From: an uncultured Opitutaceae bacterium
Lineage (GTDB): Bacteria; Verrucomicrobiota; Verrucomicrobiia; Opitutales; Opitutaceae
Assembly (NCBI GenBank): GCA_903890485.1
Contig: CAITBM010000107.1
Location: forward strand, 1 to 64,000
Length of the DNA: 64,000 nt
Direction: 5' to 3'
Within the stretch, counting starts at the first letter, position 1, and each line of letters begins with the position of its first letter. Below, one piece after another: positions 16,078 through 24,509 of this stretch. Both the position numbers and the translations under genes were made by a program. The notes under the pieces are model-generated. The model had not been told where the DNA came from. It saw only the letters and a program-made list of their open reading frames with translations, and did not search any database.

Positions 16078-18386
16078 GACCGTCACCGCTGCCGCTTCTC
16101 TTTGGTCGCCCGGTCGGGCGCATCCACTGCCTGGGCGTGGGGGGCATGGGCGTGGCCCCCCTAGCGATCTACCTTGCGCGCCGCGGCTGGCAGGTTACGG
16201 GCGAAGACGACTCCCTGAACCCGGAAGTGGCTCTGCTCCTCTCGGCCGCGGGCGTGGAGGTGGGATCGCTCAAGAAAGGCACCGACCTGGTGGTGCGCTC
16301 CTCGGCCATCGCGCCCGAACATCCCTCGTTTATTGCGGCAAAAAGCGGAGGGATCCCCGTCGTCAGGCGGGGCGAGATGCTGGCCGAGGCCACGCGGGGC
16401 AGCAAGCTGGTTGCCGTGTGCGGCTCCCATGGCAAGACCACCACCACGGCGATGCTGGTTACCGCCCTCCGGCGCGCGTCGTTTCCGGCGGGCTACGTGG
16501 GGGGCGGCCTGTTCAACGACTCCACGCCGCCGGCGGCTGTCGGCTCCAACGACTGGGTCGTGGCCGAGGTCGACGAGAGTGACGGGACAATCGATGCCTT
16601 TTCCCCGGAAATCACCGTGATCGTGAACTTTGACTGGGACCATCCGGACCGCTACCAGAGCCCTGCTGAGCTTGAGGACGCTTTTCGGGCACTTTGCTCC
16701 CGCACCAAGGGGACGGTCCTGGTGAGCGATGCCTGCGCCCTCTCGCTCCGGATCGCTCCGTCGGCCGTGACCTTTGGCCGAAGTGGCACCTTTTCCGGAA
16801 ACCTGGCGTCGGAGAAGGATGGGCGGATGACCCTAGTTCTGGGGGGCCGCTTCGCGCCGGCCGAGGTGTCGGTGGCCTCCTCGGGCGAATTCAACGCGAC
16901 CAACGCGACGGCGGCCCTTGCCGCGGCCGCGCTGATGGGCGTCGAGCCAACGCGCAACCTACTTTCCGATTATCCCGGGGTTCGCCGCAGGCAGGCCGTG
17001 ATCCTGAAGGAGGACGGACTCACCGTGATGGAGGACTACGCGCACCATCCTTCCGAGATCCGGGCGCTCCTTCCTAGCCTCAGGAGGCGCATGGCCCCCG
17101 GAGGCCGACTGATCGCGGTTTTCCAGCCCCACCGCCACAGCCGGACCGCGCGCTTCAAGGCCGAGTTCGCCGCCGCCCTGGCCCTGGCCGACATCGTCCA
17201 CCTCATCGACGTCTATTCGGCGGGGGAGTCCCCGGCCTCGGGTGGGACCACGGCCGACATCTACTCCGAGATCAAGCGGGGAGCCCCCATGCTCAACGTG
17301 AGCTACCTGCCGGGCGACGGGGCGGCGTGCGTCCCGGCCCTGGTGAGGGAGGCAAGGTCCGGGGACGTGATTGCCTTCATCGGCGCGGGCGACATCGACC
17401 AGACGGCGAGGGCTTCGGTCGGGGAGCTTCGGGCCGGCCTGGCCAAGGCGCGCCGCTGGGATCGCTTCGCCGAGGAGATCCGGCCCTTGCTCTCCAAGAG
17501 TGCGCGGATCGTGCGCGAAGAACCGCTTGCCCAAAAGACCACCATGAGGGTGGGGGGCGCTGCGCGCCTATACGCGGAACCCGCCACGGAGGAGGACGTC
17601 CGGATCCTCGCCGGCAAGGCCCTCCAAGAGGATATCCCAATCTATGTCCTCGGACGAGGTTCAAACCTGATCGTTCCGGACGAAGGAGTGGACGGGCTGA
17701 TCCTTTGCCTGTCCCACAAGTCATGGTCCGGGTTTGAGGTGCTTCCGGACGGCCGGGTACGGGTCGGCGCCGGCCTCAGGCTCAAGAACCTGTGCGGGCT
17801 CGCGGCGGCAGCCGGCCTGTCGGGCTTTGAGTTCCTCGAGGGCATCCCCGGGAGCGTGGGCGGCGCACTGCGGATGAACGCGGGCGCCATGGGCGGGTGG
17901 ATGTTCGACGTCGTCGACGAGGTGAGGGTGATGTCGATGCAGGGGGAGGTCCGCAACCTGCCCAAGAGCGCCATGAGTGTGGACTACAGGAGCTGCGACG
18001 ACCTGAAGGACGCGGTTGCGCTCTGGGCCGTGATCCGGCCGATATCGACCACAGACGCGCCCCGCGTCGCCCGGCAGATCGAGGACTACCGCAAGAAGCG
18101 GCATGAATCGCAGCCCAGGGAGCCGAGCGCGGGATGCATCTTCAAGAATCCCCCGGGCAATTCCGCCGGGAGGCTGATCGAGGAGAGCGGGCTGAAGGGC
18201 ACCCGGATTGGCGGCGCCGAGGTGTCCCGGGTGCACGCCAACTTCGTGGTCAATACGGGGGACGCCACGAGCGGCGACGTGCTCGCCCTGGTGCGCCTTA
18301 TCCGAAAGGGCGTCAGGCAGGCCAAGGGCGTGGACCTCGAGCCCGAGGTGATGCTCTACGGGAAGGAATGGAAGGACGTATTATGA
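16074..18386 (+). CDS. murC-murB: MurC-MurB fusion: UDP-MurNAc:L-alanine ligase and UDP-MurNAc dehydrogenase
   Basis: A single 770-residue frame encodes two consecutive cytoplasmic steps. Residues 1 to about 450 are MurC: GVGGMGVAPLA at 21-31, ATP loop GSHGKTTTT at 117-125, EVDESDGT, and MEDYAHHPSEIRALL. Residues about 470-770 are MurB, a FAD enzyme that reduces UDP-GlcNAc-enolpyruvate: TTMRVGGAARLYAEP, LGRGSNLIVPDEG, GIPGSVGGALRMNAGA and SAGCIFKNPPGNSAG, with Cys where many MurB proteins have the proton-donating Ser. The frame is continuous through the junction, with no internal start needed. It overlaps murG upstream and ddl downstream by ATGA. The reactions are in reverse order relative to the pathway (MurB acts before MurC). 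Confidence 0.95.
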   Translation: MRPSPLPLLFGRPVGRIHCLGVGGMGVAPLAIYLARRGWQVTGEDDSLNPEVALLLSAAGVEVGSLKKGTDLVVRSSAIAPEHPSFIAAKSGGIPVVRRGEMLAEATRGSKLVAVCGSHGKTTTTAMLVTALRRASFPAGYVGGGLFNDSTPPAAVGSNDWVVAEVDESDGTIDAFSPEITVIVNFDWDHPDRYQSPAELEDAFRALCSRTKGTVLVSDACALSLRIAPSAVTFGRSGTFSGNLASEKDGRMTLVLGGRFAPAEVSVASSGEFNATNATAALAAAALMGVEPTRNLLSDYPGVRRRQAVILKEDGLTVMEDYAHHPSEIRALLPSLRRRMAPGGRLIAVFQPHRHSRTARFKAEFAAALALADIVHLIDVYSAGESPASGGTTADIYSEIKRGAPMLNVSYLPGDGAACVPALVREARSGDVIAFIGAGDIDQTARASVGELRAGLAKARRWDRFAEEIRPLLSKSARIVREEPLAQKTTMRVGGAARLYAEPATEEDVRILAGKALQEDIPIYVLGRGSNLIVPDEGVDGLILCLSHKSWSGFEVLPDGRVRVGAGLRLKNLCGLAAAAGLSGFEFLEGIPGSVGGALRMNAGAMGGWMFDVVDEVRVMSMQGEVRNLPKSAMSVDYRSCDDLKDAVALWAVIRPISTTDAPRVARQIEDYRKKRHESQPREPSAGCIFKNPPGNSAGRLIEESGLKGTRIGGAEVSRVHANFVVNTGDATSGDVLALVRLIRKGVRQAKGVDLEPEVMLYGKEWKDVL

Positions 18387-19318
18387 ACAACCCGATTGTC
18401 GCAGTTTTTGCAGGCGGAACCTCCTCGGAGAAGGAAGTCTCCTCGGCGTCCGGCGCCGCGTGCGCCCTGGCGCTTTGCCGCTCGTTCACGACCCGGCTCT
18501 TTGCGGTCACCTCGGACGCCCTCCCCGAGGGCTATGACCCCGCTGTTCACGTCGTCTTTTCCACGCTCCACGGGACGTTCGGGGAGGACGGGGGGATGCA
18601 GCGCCTGCTGGACGCGGTGGGCGGCTCCTATGCCGGATGCGATGCCGCAGCGAGCGCCCTGACGATGGACAAGACGCTCACCAAGAAGACCGTTGCCGCC
18701 CGCGGGGTACCCGTTGTCCAAGGGGTCGAATTCGGGGCCGAGGCCAAGCCCCAGCCTGGGGAACTCGCGAAGCTCCTCGGTCCGCGCGTCGTGATCAAGC
18801 CCAACAACGAGGGCAGCAGCGTGGGCCTGACGCTGGCCGACGATCCCGAGTCCCTGTCGGCTGCGCTCGGGACCGTCACCTCTGGCCGGTGGATCGCCGA
18901 GCGCCGGATCATCGGCCGCGAGATCTCCGTAGGTGTGCTCAAGGGCAAGGCCATGGGAATCGTCGAGGTCCGGCCCAAGTCCGGGGTCTACGACTACGCG
19001 AGCAAGTACACCAAGGGGATGACCGAGTACCTTGCCCCCGCGCCCCTGGACGAGGCCCTCGCCAAGCGCATCCGCTCATTTGCCGAGGTTGCCTTCGAGG
19101 CCTGCGGGTGCCGCGACTACGCGCGGGTCGACTTCATGATTTCGGACGAAAACGAGCCGTTTTTGCTCGAAATCAACACGCTTCCCGGCATGAAAGAAAC
19201 CAGTCTGCTGCCAATGAGCGCTCGCTGCGCGGGACTGGATTTCACGGCACTGGTTCGGGAGATGGTTTCGCCAGCGGTTGAGCGCTTTCGACTGGCCGCA
19301 GCGGCACGCCGCCCTTGA
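18383..19318 (+). CDS. ddl: D-alanine:D-alanine ligase Ddl
   Basis: Ddl makes the D-Ala-D-Ala dipeptide used by MurF. The start is the ATG overlapping the murC-murB stop; it begins MNNPIVAVFAGGTSSEKEVS, the typical first strand and glycine loop. The 311-residue ATP-grasp protein contains VFSTLHGTFGEDGGMQRLLD, the grasp region VVIKPNNEGSSVGL, a Mg-binding stretch RVDFMISDENEPFLLEINTLPGM and a final MKETSLLPMSARCAGLDF. Its stop overlaps the TTG start of ftsQ. Confidence 0.94.
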   Translation: MNNPIVAVFAGGTSSEKEVSSASGAACALALCRSFTTRLFAVTSDALPEGYDPAVHVVFSTLHGTFGEDGGMQRLLDAVGGSYAGCDAAASALTMDKTLTKKTVAARGVPVVQGVEFGAEAKPQPGELAKLLGPRVVIKPNNEGSSVGLTLADDPESLSAALGTVTSGRWIAERRIIGREISVGVLKGKAMGIVEVRPKSGVYDYASKYTKGMTEYLAPAPLDEALAKRIRSFAEVAFEACGCRDYARVDFMISDENEPFLLEINTLPGMKETSLLPMSARCAGLDFTALVREMVSPAVERFRLAAAARRP

Positions 19319-20319
19319 GCAACGATACCCATATTCTGCCCGAGACCCGAAGCTGGAAGGACATCCCCCAGCAGGTCCGGCCGCGCGCGATGTCCGGAGA
19401 GGGACGCCGCAGGATGGCCATGGGCTCGATGCGGGCCGCGATCGGCGCGGCGGTGATCGCAGGGGTCTGCTGGGGAGCCTGGGAGGTGGCTGCCGTCCTC
19501 AGGGACAGCCCGGACTCGATGCCCGAGGCCGCGAAATCCGACCGGGTCAGAAGCCTTGTCCTGGTGACCGACGGTGTGCTCGACAAGACTTGGCTCGCCA
19601 AGACCCTCTCGATCGCGCCCGACGCAACTTTGATGGGGCTCGACCTAAACCAGCTCCGGCAAAAGGTGCTCTCTGACCCCCAGGTGAGTTCGGCGGCCAT
19701 CGTCCGCAATTTCCCGGATGCGCTGACCGTGCGCATCTCGGAGCGCTCGCCCGTCGCCCGCCTGATGGCGCAGGCCGAGGGGAGCGCGCCGTCGATGCTA
19801 TTGGTCTCCAGGGACGGGGTGGCCTTCTCGGGGACGGGTTTCGACCCGGCGATGGTGGAGACCCTGCCCTGGGTGGATGGGATCAAGGTCACCCGGGTGG
19901 GCAAGGGGCTTGCACCGATCGAGGGGATGCGGGCGGTTTCCGACCTCCTTGCCTCGGCAAAACTCGAGGCAGAGAACCTTTACCGAACCTGGCGGGTCAT
20001 TTCGCTTGCGCGCCTTTCGACGGACGGTGAGATCGAGGTCCATACCCGCGACGGGATGAAGATCACTTTTGGAACCAAGGAGGATTACCTCAGGCAGATC
20101 GCCCGCCTGGACCTTCTGGTCGACGCCTCGGGCGACCCGACCCGTCCGCTTCGGGAGGTGAACCTCGCCCTTGGGGCGCAGGTGCCCGTCGCCTACGGCA
20201 AGGCGTCCCCGATCCTGGGGCCCCAGCCCGCAAGCGCGCTGAACGCCAGCTCGGCGCGGCCCCAGATCTCTTCCCCCGTGATTTCCAGCCCGCACATCGA
20301 CATCCACCGTGAGCTCTAA
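19315..20319 (+). CDS. ftsQ: Division protein FtsQ (POTRA domain)
   Basis: A 334-residue bitopic protein: a basic cytoplasmic N-terminus (1-35), one membrane segment (about 38-62), then a POTRA-like domain (about 80-150: LSIAPDATLMGLDLNQLRQKVLSDPQVSSAAIVRNFPDALTV pattern, split here by residues 93-134) ending in RISERSPVARL. This is the FtsQ/DivIB layout, and it lies between ddl and ftsA as usual. The TTG start overlaps the ddl stop (TTGA), and the end overlaps ftsA by 11 nt. A Ser/Pro-rich tail of about 40 residues follows the beta domain. Confidence 0.85.
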   Translation: MSNDTHILPETRSWKDIPQQVRPRAMSGEGRRRMAMGSMRAAIGAAVIAGVCWGAWEVAAVLRDSPDSMPEAAKSDRVRSLVLVTDGVLDKTWLAKTLSIAPDATLMGLDLNQLRQKVLSDPQVSSAAIVRNFPDALTVRISERSPVARLMAQAEGSAPSMLLVSRDGVAFSGTGFDPAMVETLPWVDGIKVTRVGKGLAPIEGMRAVSDLLASAKLEAENLYRTWRVISLARLSTDGEIEVHTRDGMKITFGTKEDYLRQIARLDLLVDASGDPTRPLREVNLALGAQVPVAYGKASPILGPQPASALNASSARPQISSPVISSPHIDIHREL

Positions 20320-21523
20320 AACCTCCTTCATAGGTGCCGTCGAGATCGGGACCTCCAAGGTCACTGTGCTGATCGGCGAGTACACGGGCCGGGAGATTGT
20401 GATCATCGGTTGCGGAGAATGCTCGTCCAGGGGCGTGATCAAGGGCTCCGTCGTGGACTACCGCGCCGCGACCGAATGCACCCACAGCGCCCTTGAGATC
20501 GCCGAGCGCGACGCCAACGAGCGCATCGACTATGTCTACCTCGCCCAGACCGGCGGGCACCTGGAAGGGTTCTACAACGAGGCCACATTGAACGTTAAGG
20601 CCGCTGATAACATGATAGAGCCAAGCGACATACGCACGGTATGTGACCTGGCAAAGGCCAAGGAGCTCCCCTTGGGAAGGATGGTCGTCCACAACATCCG
20701 CAGGCCCTTCCGCGTCGACGGCCGCCTGGTTCCGACCTCTCCGGAGAACCTGGTGGGTCAGAAGCTTGAGGTCGGCTACTGGACGGTCCACGGCCAGGAG
20801 CAGCGACTGGCCGACAACATCCACGTCATCCGGGGCTTCAACCTTGAGGTCCGGGAACTGGTGCTCTCGGGCCTGGCCTCGGGCCATATGGTCACCAGCA
20901 TGGAGGAGCGCCAGAACGGCGTCCTGGCAATCGACATCGGCGCCGGCACGACCGACTTCGTCCTTTACCGCAACGGTGCACCCCACACGACGGGCGTCGT
21001 GGCGGTCGGCGGCAGCCACTTCACCAACGACATCAGCATCGGCCTCAGGCTCACCGAGGGCCAGGCCGAGAAGCTCAAGCTTCGGTTCGGGCGCGCCGTG
21101 GTGCAGTCCCGCGACAAGAACGAGAAGGTCTGGCTCGACGGCAATTTCTCCATTGGCGACCGGCAGTTCTCCCGGCACGCGATCGAGAGCGTGACGGCTG
21201 CGAGGGCTTTCGAGCTCCTGGAGGTTGTGAAGAAGAAGCTGGGCCACGCGTACTCGCCGGAGACCTGCGCCGGGGGCGTCGTGCTCACCGGGGGAGGCGC
21301 GAAATTGCCGGCGCTAGCCGAGTGCGCCTCCCACGTGTTTGGCACCTCCGCACGACTGGGCGAGGCGCCGAGCTGGGTGAACGAGAACCTTCGGGATCCC
21401 GGTTACCACACCGCGCTCGGCATCCTCTACTACGGGGTCAGCGTCCAGAGCGACCGCTCCGCGACCACCCGCAGAAAGAGTGGATTCCTGCACAACGTGA
21501 CCCGCCTCTTCGCATCGACGTGA
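20309..21523 (+). CDS. ftsA: Division protein FtsA (actin-like membrane tether of FtsZ)
   Basis: FtsA is an actin/HSP70-fold ATPase that tethers FtsZ to the inner membrane and recruits the late divisome. The 404-residue protein starts at GTG 20309 within ftsQ. It has the phosphate-binding loop GAVEIGTSKVTVLIGEY near residue 9, LAIDIGAGTTDFVLYRNG near residue 211, and VVLTGGGAKLPAL near residue 325. The C-terminal RKSGFLHNVTRLFAST is a short basic amphipathic helix, the expected membrane-targeting sequence. The stop overlaps the GTG start of ftsZ. Confidence 0.94.
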   Translation: MSSKTSFIGAVEIGTSKVTVLIGEYTGREIVIIGCGECSSRGVIKGSVVDYRAATECTHSALEIAERDANERIDYVYLAQTGGHLEGFYNEATLNVKAADNMIEPSDIRTVCDLAKAKELPLGRMVVHNIRRPFRVDGRLVPTSPENLVGQKLEVGYWTVHGQEQRLADNIHVIRGFNLEVRELVLSGLASGHMVTSMEERQNGVLAIDIGAGTTDFVLYRNGAPHTTGVVAVGGSHFTNDISIGLRLTEGQAEKLKLRFGRAVVQSRDKNEKVWLDGNFSIGDRQFSRHAIESVTAARAFELLEVVKKKLGHAYSPETCAGGVVLTGGGAKLPALAECASHVFGTSARLGEAPSWVNENLRDPGYHTALGILYYGVSVQSDRSATTRRKSGFLHNVTRLFAST

Positions 21524-22770
21524 GCCCCAACGAACTCCCCCTCGAAACTCAGGCCCCGGGCGAGCGAAGCGTCGCCATCAAGCTCTTGGGCATTGGAGGA
21601 GCGGGCTCGAACGCGGTTGACCGCCTGAAGATGGAGAGCCTGGAGCGGCTCCAGCTCTGCGTGATCAATACCGACAGCCAGGCCCTTTCGAGCTCCCCGG
21701 TGCAGGACAAGGTGCTGATCGGCATGGGCACGACCCGCGGGCTGGGGGCCGGCGGCGACCCGGACCTGGGCAGGCAGGCCGCGGAGGACGACCGCGAGAA
21801 GATCGCCGCCGTGGTCAAGGACTGCGACCTGGTCTTCATCATCGCCGGGATGGGCGGCGGCACCGGCAGCGGGGCGTCCCCGATCGTTGCGGAGATCGCG
21901 GCCGAGCAGGGCGCCCTCGTGATCGCCTTCGTCACGCTCCCGTTCAGTTTTGAGGGGGGGCGCAGGCTGAAGCAGGCCGAGGAGGGCCTTGCGGCCCTAA
22001 GGCGCGCCTGCGACGCGGTGATCCCGCTTCCCAACGACATCCTTCTTCAGGAGGCCGCCGAGAACGAGACCGTCCTGGATTCCTTTGCCCGGGCCGACGA
22101 GTGGATCGGCAGGGGGGTCAAGTCCATCTGGTCGATGCTCTCGAAGACGGGGCTCATCAATGTCGACTTCGCCACGCTCAGGCAGGCCTTCCAGAACCGA
22201 GGGGCCAAGACCCTTTTCGGGCTCTCCGAGGGCGAGGGCGAGAACGCGGCCGCCGAGGCGATCGCGAGCCTGAAGCTTTGCCCGCTCCTCCACACCCCGG
22301 AGTTCTCAAGGAAGGCCGACCGCCTCCTGGTGAACATCTCCGGGGGAACGGACCTGACGCTTCCCAAGGTCAATGAGATCATGAACGCGATCGCCGAGCA
22401 GTTCGGCCGGGATTCGCACATCATCATGGGCGCTGTGATCGACGAGGGGATGCAGGGCAGGGTGGAGATCTCCGTACTGGGCACGAGCGACATGGGGACC
22501 CGGGGTGCCGTCACCCGCAGGCCGGCCCCGCAGAAGGCCCGCGTTCCACTGCAGGGCGGCGAGGCAGCCAGCCGACCCGAGGCGTCCCAAGGGGCGCCCC
22601 AGGCCCCGGAGAGTCCGGTCCTGGTGGGGCCCAAGCCGACCCAGGAGGAATTCGGGTTCGGTGAAGTGGAGAGCAGGGGCCAGTTTGAGCGCACGGACCG
22701 CAACCTCTTCGACGGACAGGATCTGGACGTCCCGACCTACCTCCGAAAAGGAATTAAGATAGCGATTTGA
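21520..22770 (+). CDS. ftsZ: Tubulin-like division GTPase FtsZ with altered T7 loop
   Basis: FtsZ forms the Z-ring. From the GTG at 21520 (overlapping the ftsA stop) it has 416 residues: GTPase domain with GIGGAGSNAVDRL near 24, GLGAGGDPDLG near 74, and the tubulin signature GGGTGSG at 112-118; a C-terminal domain; a variable Ala/Pro/Gln linker (about 330-385); and the conserved tail LDVPTYLRKGIKIAI, which binds FtsA. The T7 loop reads NVDFATL: Asn214 and Asp216 are kept, but the position of the second catalytic Asp of E. coli FtsZ (Asp212) is Thr219. The loop GAGANP of most FtsZ proteins is GAGGDP here. It closes the dcw cluster. Confidence 0.96.
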   Translation: MSPNELPLETQAPGERSVAIKLLGIGGAGSNAVDRLKMESLERLQLCVINTDSQALSSSPVQDKVLIGMGTTRGLGAGGDPDLGRQAAEDDREKIAAVVKDCDLVFIIAGMGGGTGSGASPIVAEIAAEQGALVIAFVTLPFSFEGGRRLKQAEEGLAALRRACDAVIPLPNDILLQEAAENETVLDSFARADEWIGRGVKSIWSMLSKTGLINVDFATLRQAFQNRGAKTLFGLSEGEGENAAAEAIASLKLCPLLHTPEFSRKADRLLVNISGGTDLTLPKVNEIMNAIAEQFGRDSHIIMGAVIDEGMQGRVEISVLGTSDMGTRGAVTRRPAPQKARVPLQGGEAASRPEASQGAPQAPESPVLVGPKPTQEEFGFGEVESRGQFERTDRNLFDGQDLDVPTYLRKGIKIAI

Positions 22771-22800
22771 TCCCGGGGCGGTTTTCGGTAGCCTCACGCC

Positions 22801-23838
22801 ATGTTTGTCGACGAATGTGTAATAAAGGTGTCTGCCGGAGACGGCGGTCGTGGCTGCATTTCCTTCCGCCGCGAGAAATACGAGCCCTGGGGGGGACCCA
22901 ACGGGGGTGACGGCGGCGCCGGGGGCGACGTGATCCTGCTGGGCTCCCACGACACTAACAACCTGGTCGACTACAAGTTTAAGCCGCACTGGCGCGGGGA
23001 GCGCGGCGAGCACGGCCTCGGCAAGGATTGCAACGGGCGCGAGGGCAAGGATGCGGTGCTTAGGCTGCCTCTGGGGACCATCGTCACGGACAAGTCCACG
23101 GGAAAGGTCGTGGCCGAGCTGGTCGAGGACGGCCAGAGGATCGTCCTGTGCAAGGGCGGCAACGGCGGCTGGGGAAACACCCATTTCAAGACCTCGACCA
23201 ACCGCGCTCCCAAACGCGCCAACCCGGGCCAGGTCGGCGAGAGCGGGGAATACAGGCTGGTGCTCAAGTCCATTGCCGACGTGGGCCTGGTGGGCTTCCC
23301 CAATGCGGGAAAGTCCTCGCTCACCAACGCGATCACCAAGGCCCACCCGAAGATGGCGGCCTACCCGTTCACCACGCTCCATCCCCAGATCGGCGTGATC
23401 GAGTTCAAGGACGAGGTGGCCGGCGACAAGCGCCTGCTCCTGGCTGACATCCCCGGGCTGATAGAGGGCGCAAGCGAGAACCGGGGCCTCGGTCACCGGT
23501 TCCTCAGGCACGTCGAGCGCTGCGCCCTCCTCCTGATCATCGTCGACATGGCGGGCAATGACGGGCGAGACCCCGCCGAGGACTACCGCCAGCTCCTCGT
23601 GGAGTTGAAGCTCTACGACCCCGTCCTGCTGAAGAAGCCGCGGCTGCTCGCCGCCAACAAGATGGACCTGCCCGCCGCGGCCGCGAACCTCAAGAGGTTC
23701 AAGCGCCGTTTCAAGGTCGACGTGGCCGAGATCTCCTGCCTGGAGGGGGCCGGCCTGGAGCGGCTTAAGAAGGAATTGTTAAAGCGCGTCACCACCCTCC
23801 GGCGTAAGGAAAAGTTGTCGCCAGCCGCCGCGGCGTAA
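22801..23838 (+). CDS. obgE: Obg-family GTPase ObgE/CgtA
   Basis: A ribosome-associated GTPase involved in 50S assembly. The 345 residues have the glycine-rich Obg domain (about 1-158, with GDGGRGCISFRREKYEPWGG near the start) and a GTPase domain with G1 GFPNAGKSS at 165-173, a G2 region YPFTTLHPQIGV, G3 DIPGLIEG, G4 NKMD and G5 around SCLEGAG. It lacks the extra C-terminal OCT domain found in some Firmicutes. It follows ftsZ by 30 nt. Confidence 0.95.
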   Translation: MFVDECVIKVSAGDGGRGCISFRREKYEPWGGPNGGDGGAGGDVILLGSHDTNNLVDYKFKPHWRGERGEHGLGKDCNGREGKDAVLRLPLGTIVTDKSTGKVVAELVEDGQRIVLCKGGNGGWGNTHFKTSTNRAPKRANPGQVGESGEYRLVLKSIADVGLVGFPNAGKSSLTNAITKAHPKMAAYPFTTLHPQIGVIEFKDEVAGDKRLLLADIPGLIEGASENRGLGHRFLRHVERCALLLIIVDMAGNDGRDPAEDYRQLLVELKLYDPVLLKKPRLLAANKMDLPAAAANLKRFKRRFKVDVAEISCLEGAGLERLKKELLKRVTTLRRKEKLSPAAAA

Positions 23839-23873
23839 CACAGACTCCAAGGACCGTGGCCACTGGATCGCAA

Positions 23874-24500
23874 ATGTCGCCGGAGAACCGTTCGCTGCTC
23901 ATGCGGGCCAACCGACTTCTCGGTGCGGGACTCGTTGAGCACAACCTGGTCAAGATTGAGGACCTGGAGAAGGCCAACGAGCGGCTTCTGGAGATCATCG
24001 CCTCAAACCAACCCCGCTCGGCAACCGTTCTCGGCGTGCTGGCCTACGAGCTGAAGGTGATCCGCGAGGAGGATGTCCTTCAACATCTTGTTGAAACAGA
24101 TGGGCTTGGATTAGTTGATCTCCGCGGGTATGAGCCGCCGGATGACGCCAAGAAGGGCTTGGACATGGATGCCTGCTGGGCGACCTGGTCCGTGCCCTTC
24201 GACCAGGAGGAGGACTTCACCTTTATCGCATCGGCTTACTACCTGAGACCGGCCGTCCGAAGCTTCTGGGAGAAACGCTACGAGGGACCTCTCCTGTGGT
24301 TCGGGACAACCCTTGAGGGGATCGCGGAGCATCTCGACCGGATCGGCAACCCCGGCAATTCCAAGGCACCGTTCCCGGTCCCCGGTGCGGCCGCTTCGGC
24401 CCCTGCGGCCCCCGTTTCCGCGGCGCCTGCAGCGGCGGCCCCGGCAGCGCCGGCCGCGGCTGCCGCCCCTGCGCAGACCAAGATGGCCGGAGCAGCCTAG
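23874..24500 (+). CDS. GspE/PilB N-terminal-domain-like companion protein
   Basis: This product (208 residues from ATG 23874; a GTG at 23856 is in frame but has its AAGGA only 2 nt away) precedes a GspE/PilB-type ATPase by 9 nt. Residues about 5-110 are helical (RANRLLGAGLVEHNLVKIEDLEKANERLLE... LKVIREEDVLQHLVE) and resemble the N-terminal helical/MshEN-like modules normally fused to such ATPases. The C-terminal 40 residues are a low-complexity Ala/Pro run. It probably works with the ATPase, perhaps as a separate nucleotide-sensing or docking subunit; this is inference from context and pattern. Confidence 0.6.
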   Translation: MSPENRSLLMRANRLLGAGLVEHNLVKIEDLEKANERLLEIIASNQPRSATVLGVLAYELKVIREEDVLQHLVETDGLGLVDLRGYEPPDDAKKGLDMDACWATWSVPFDQEEDFTFIASAYYLRPAVRSFWEKRYEGPLLWFGTTLEGIAEHLDRIGNPGNSKAPFPVPGAAASAPAAPVSAAPAAAAPAAPAAAAAPAQTKMAGAA

Positions 24501-24509
24501 CCCTCACCC

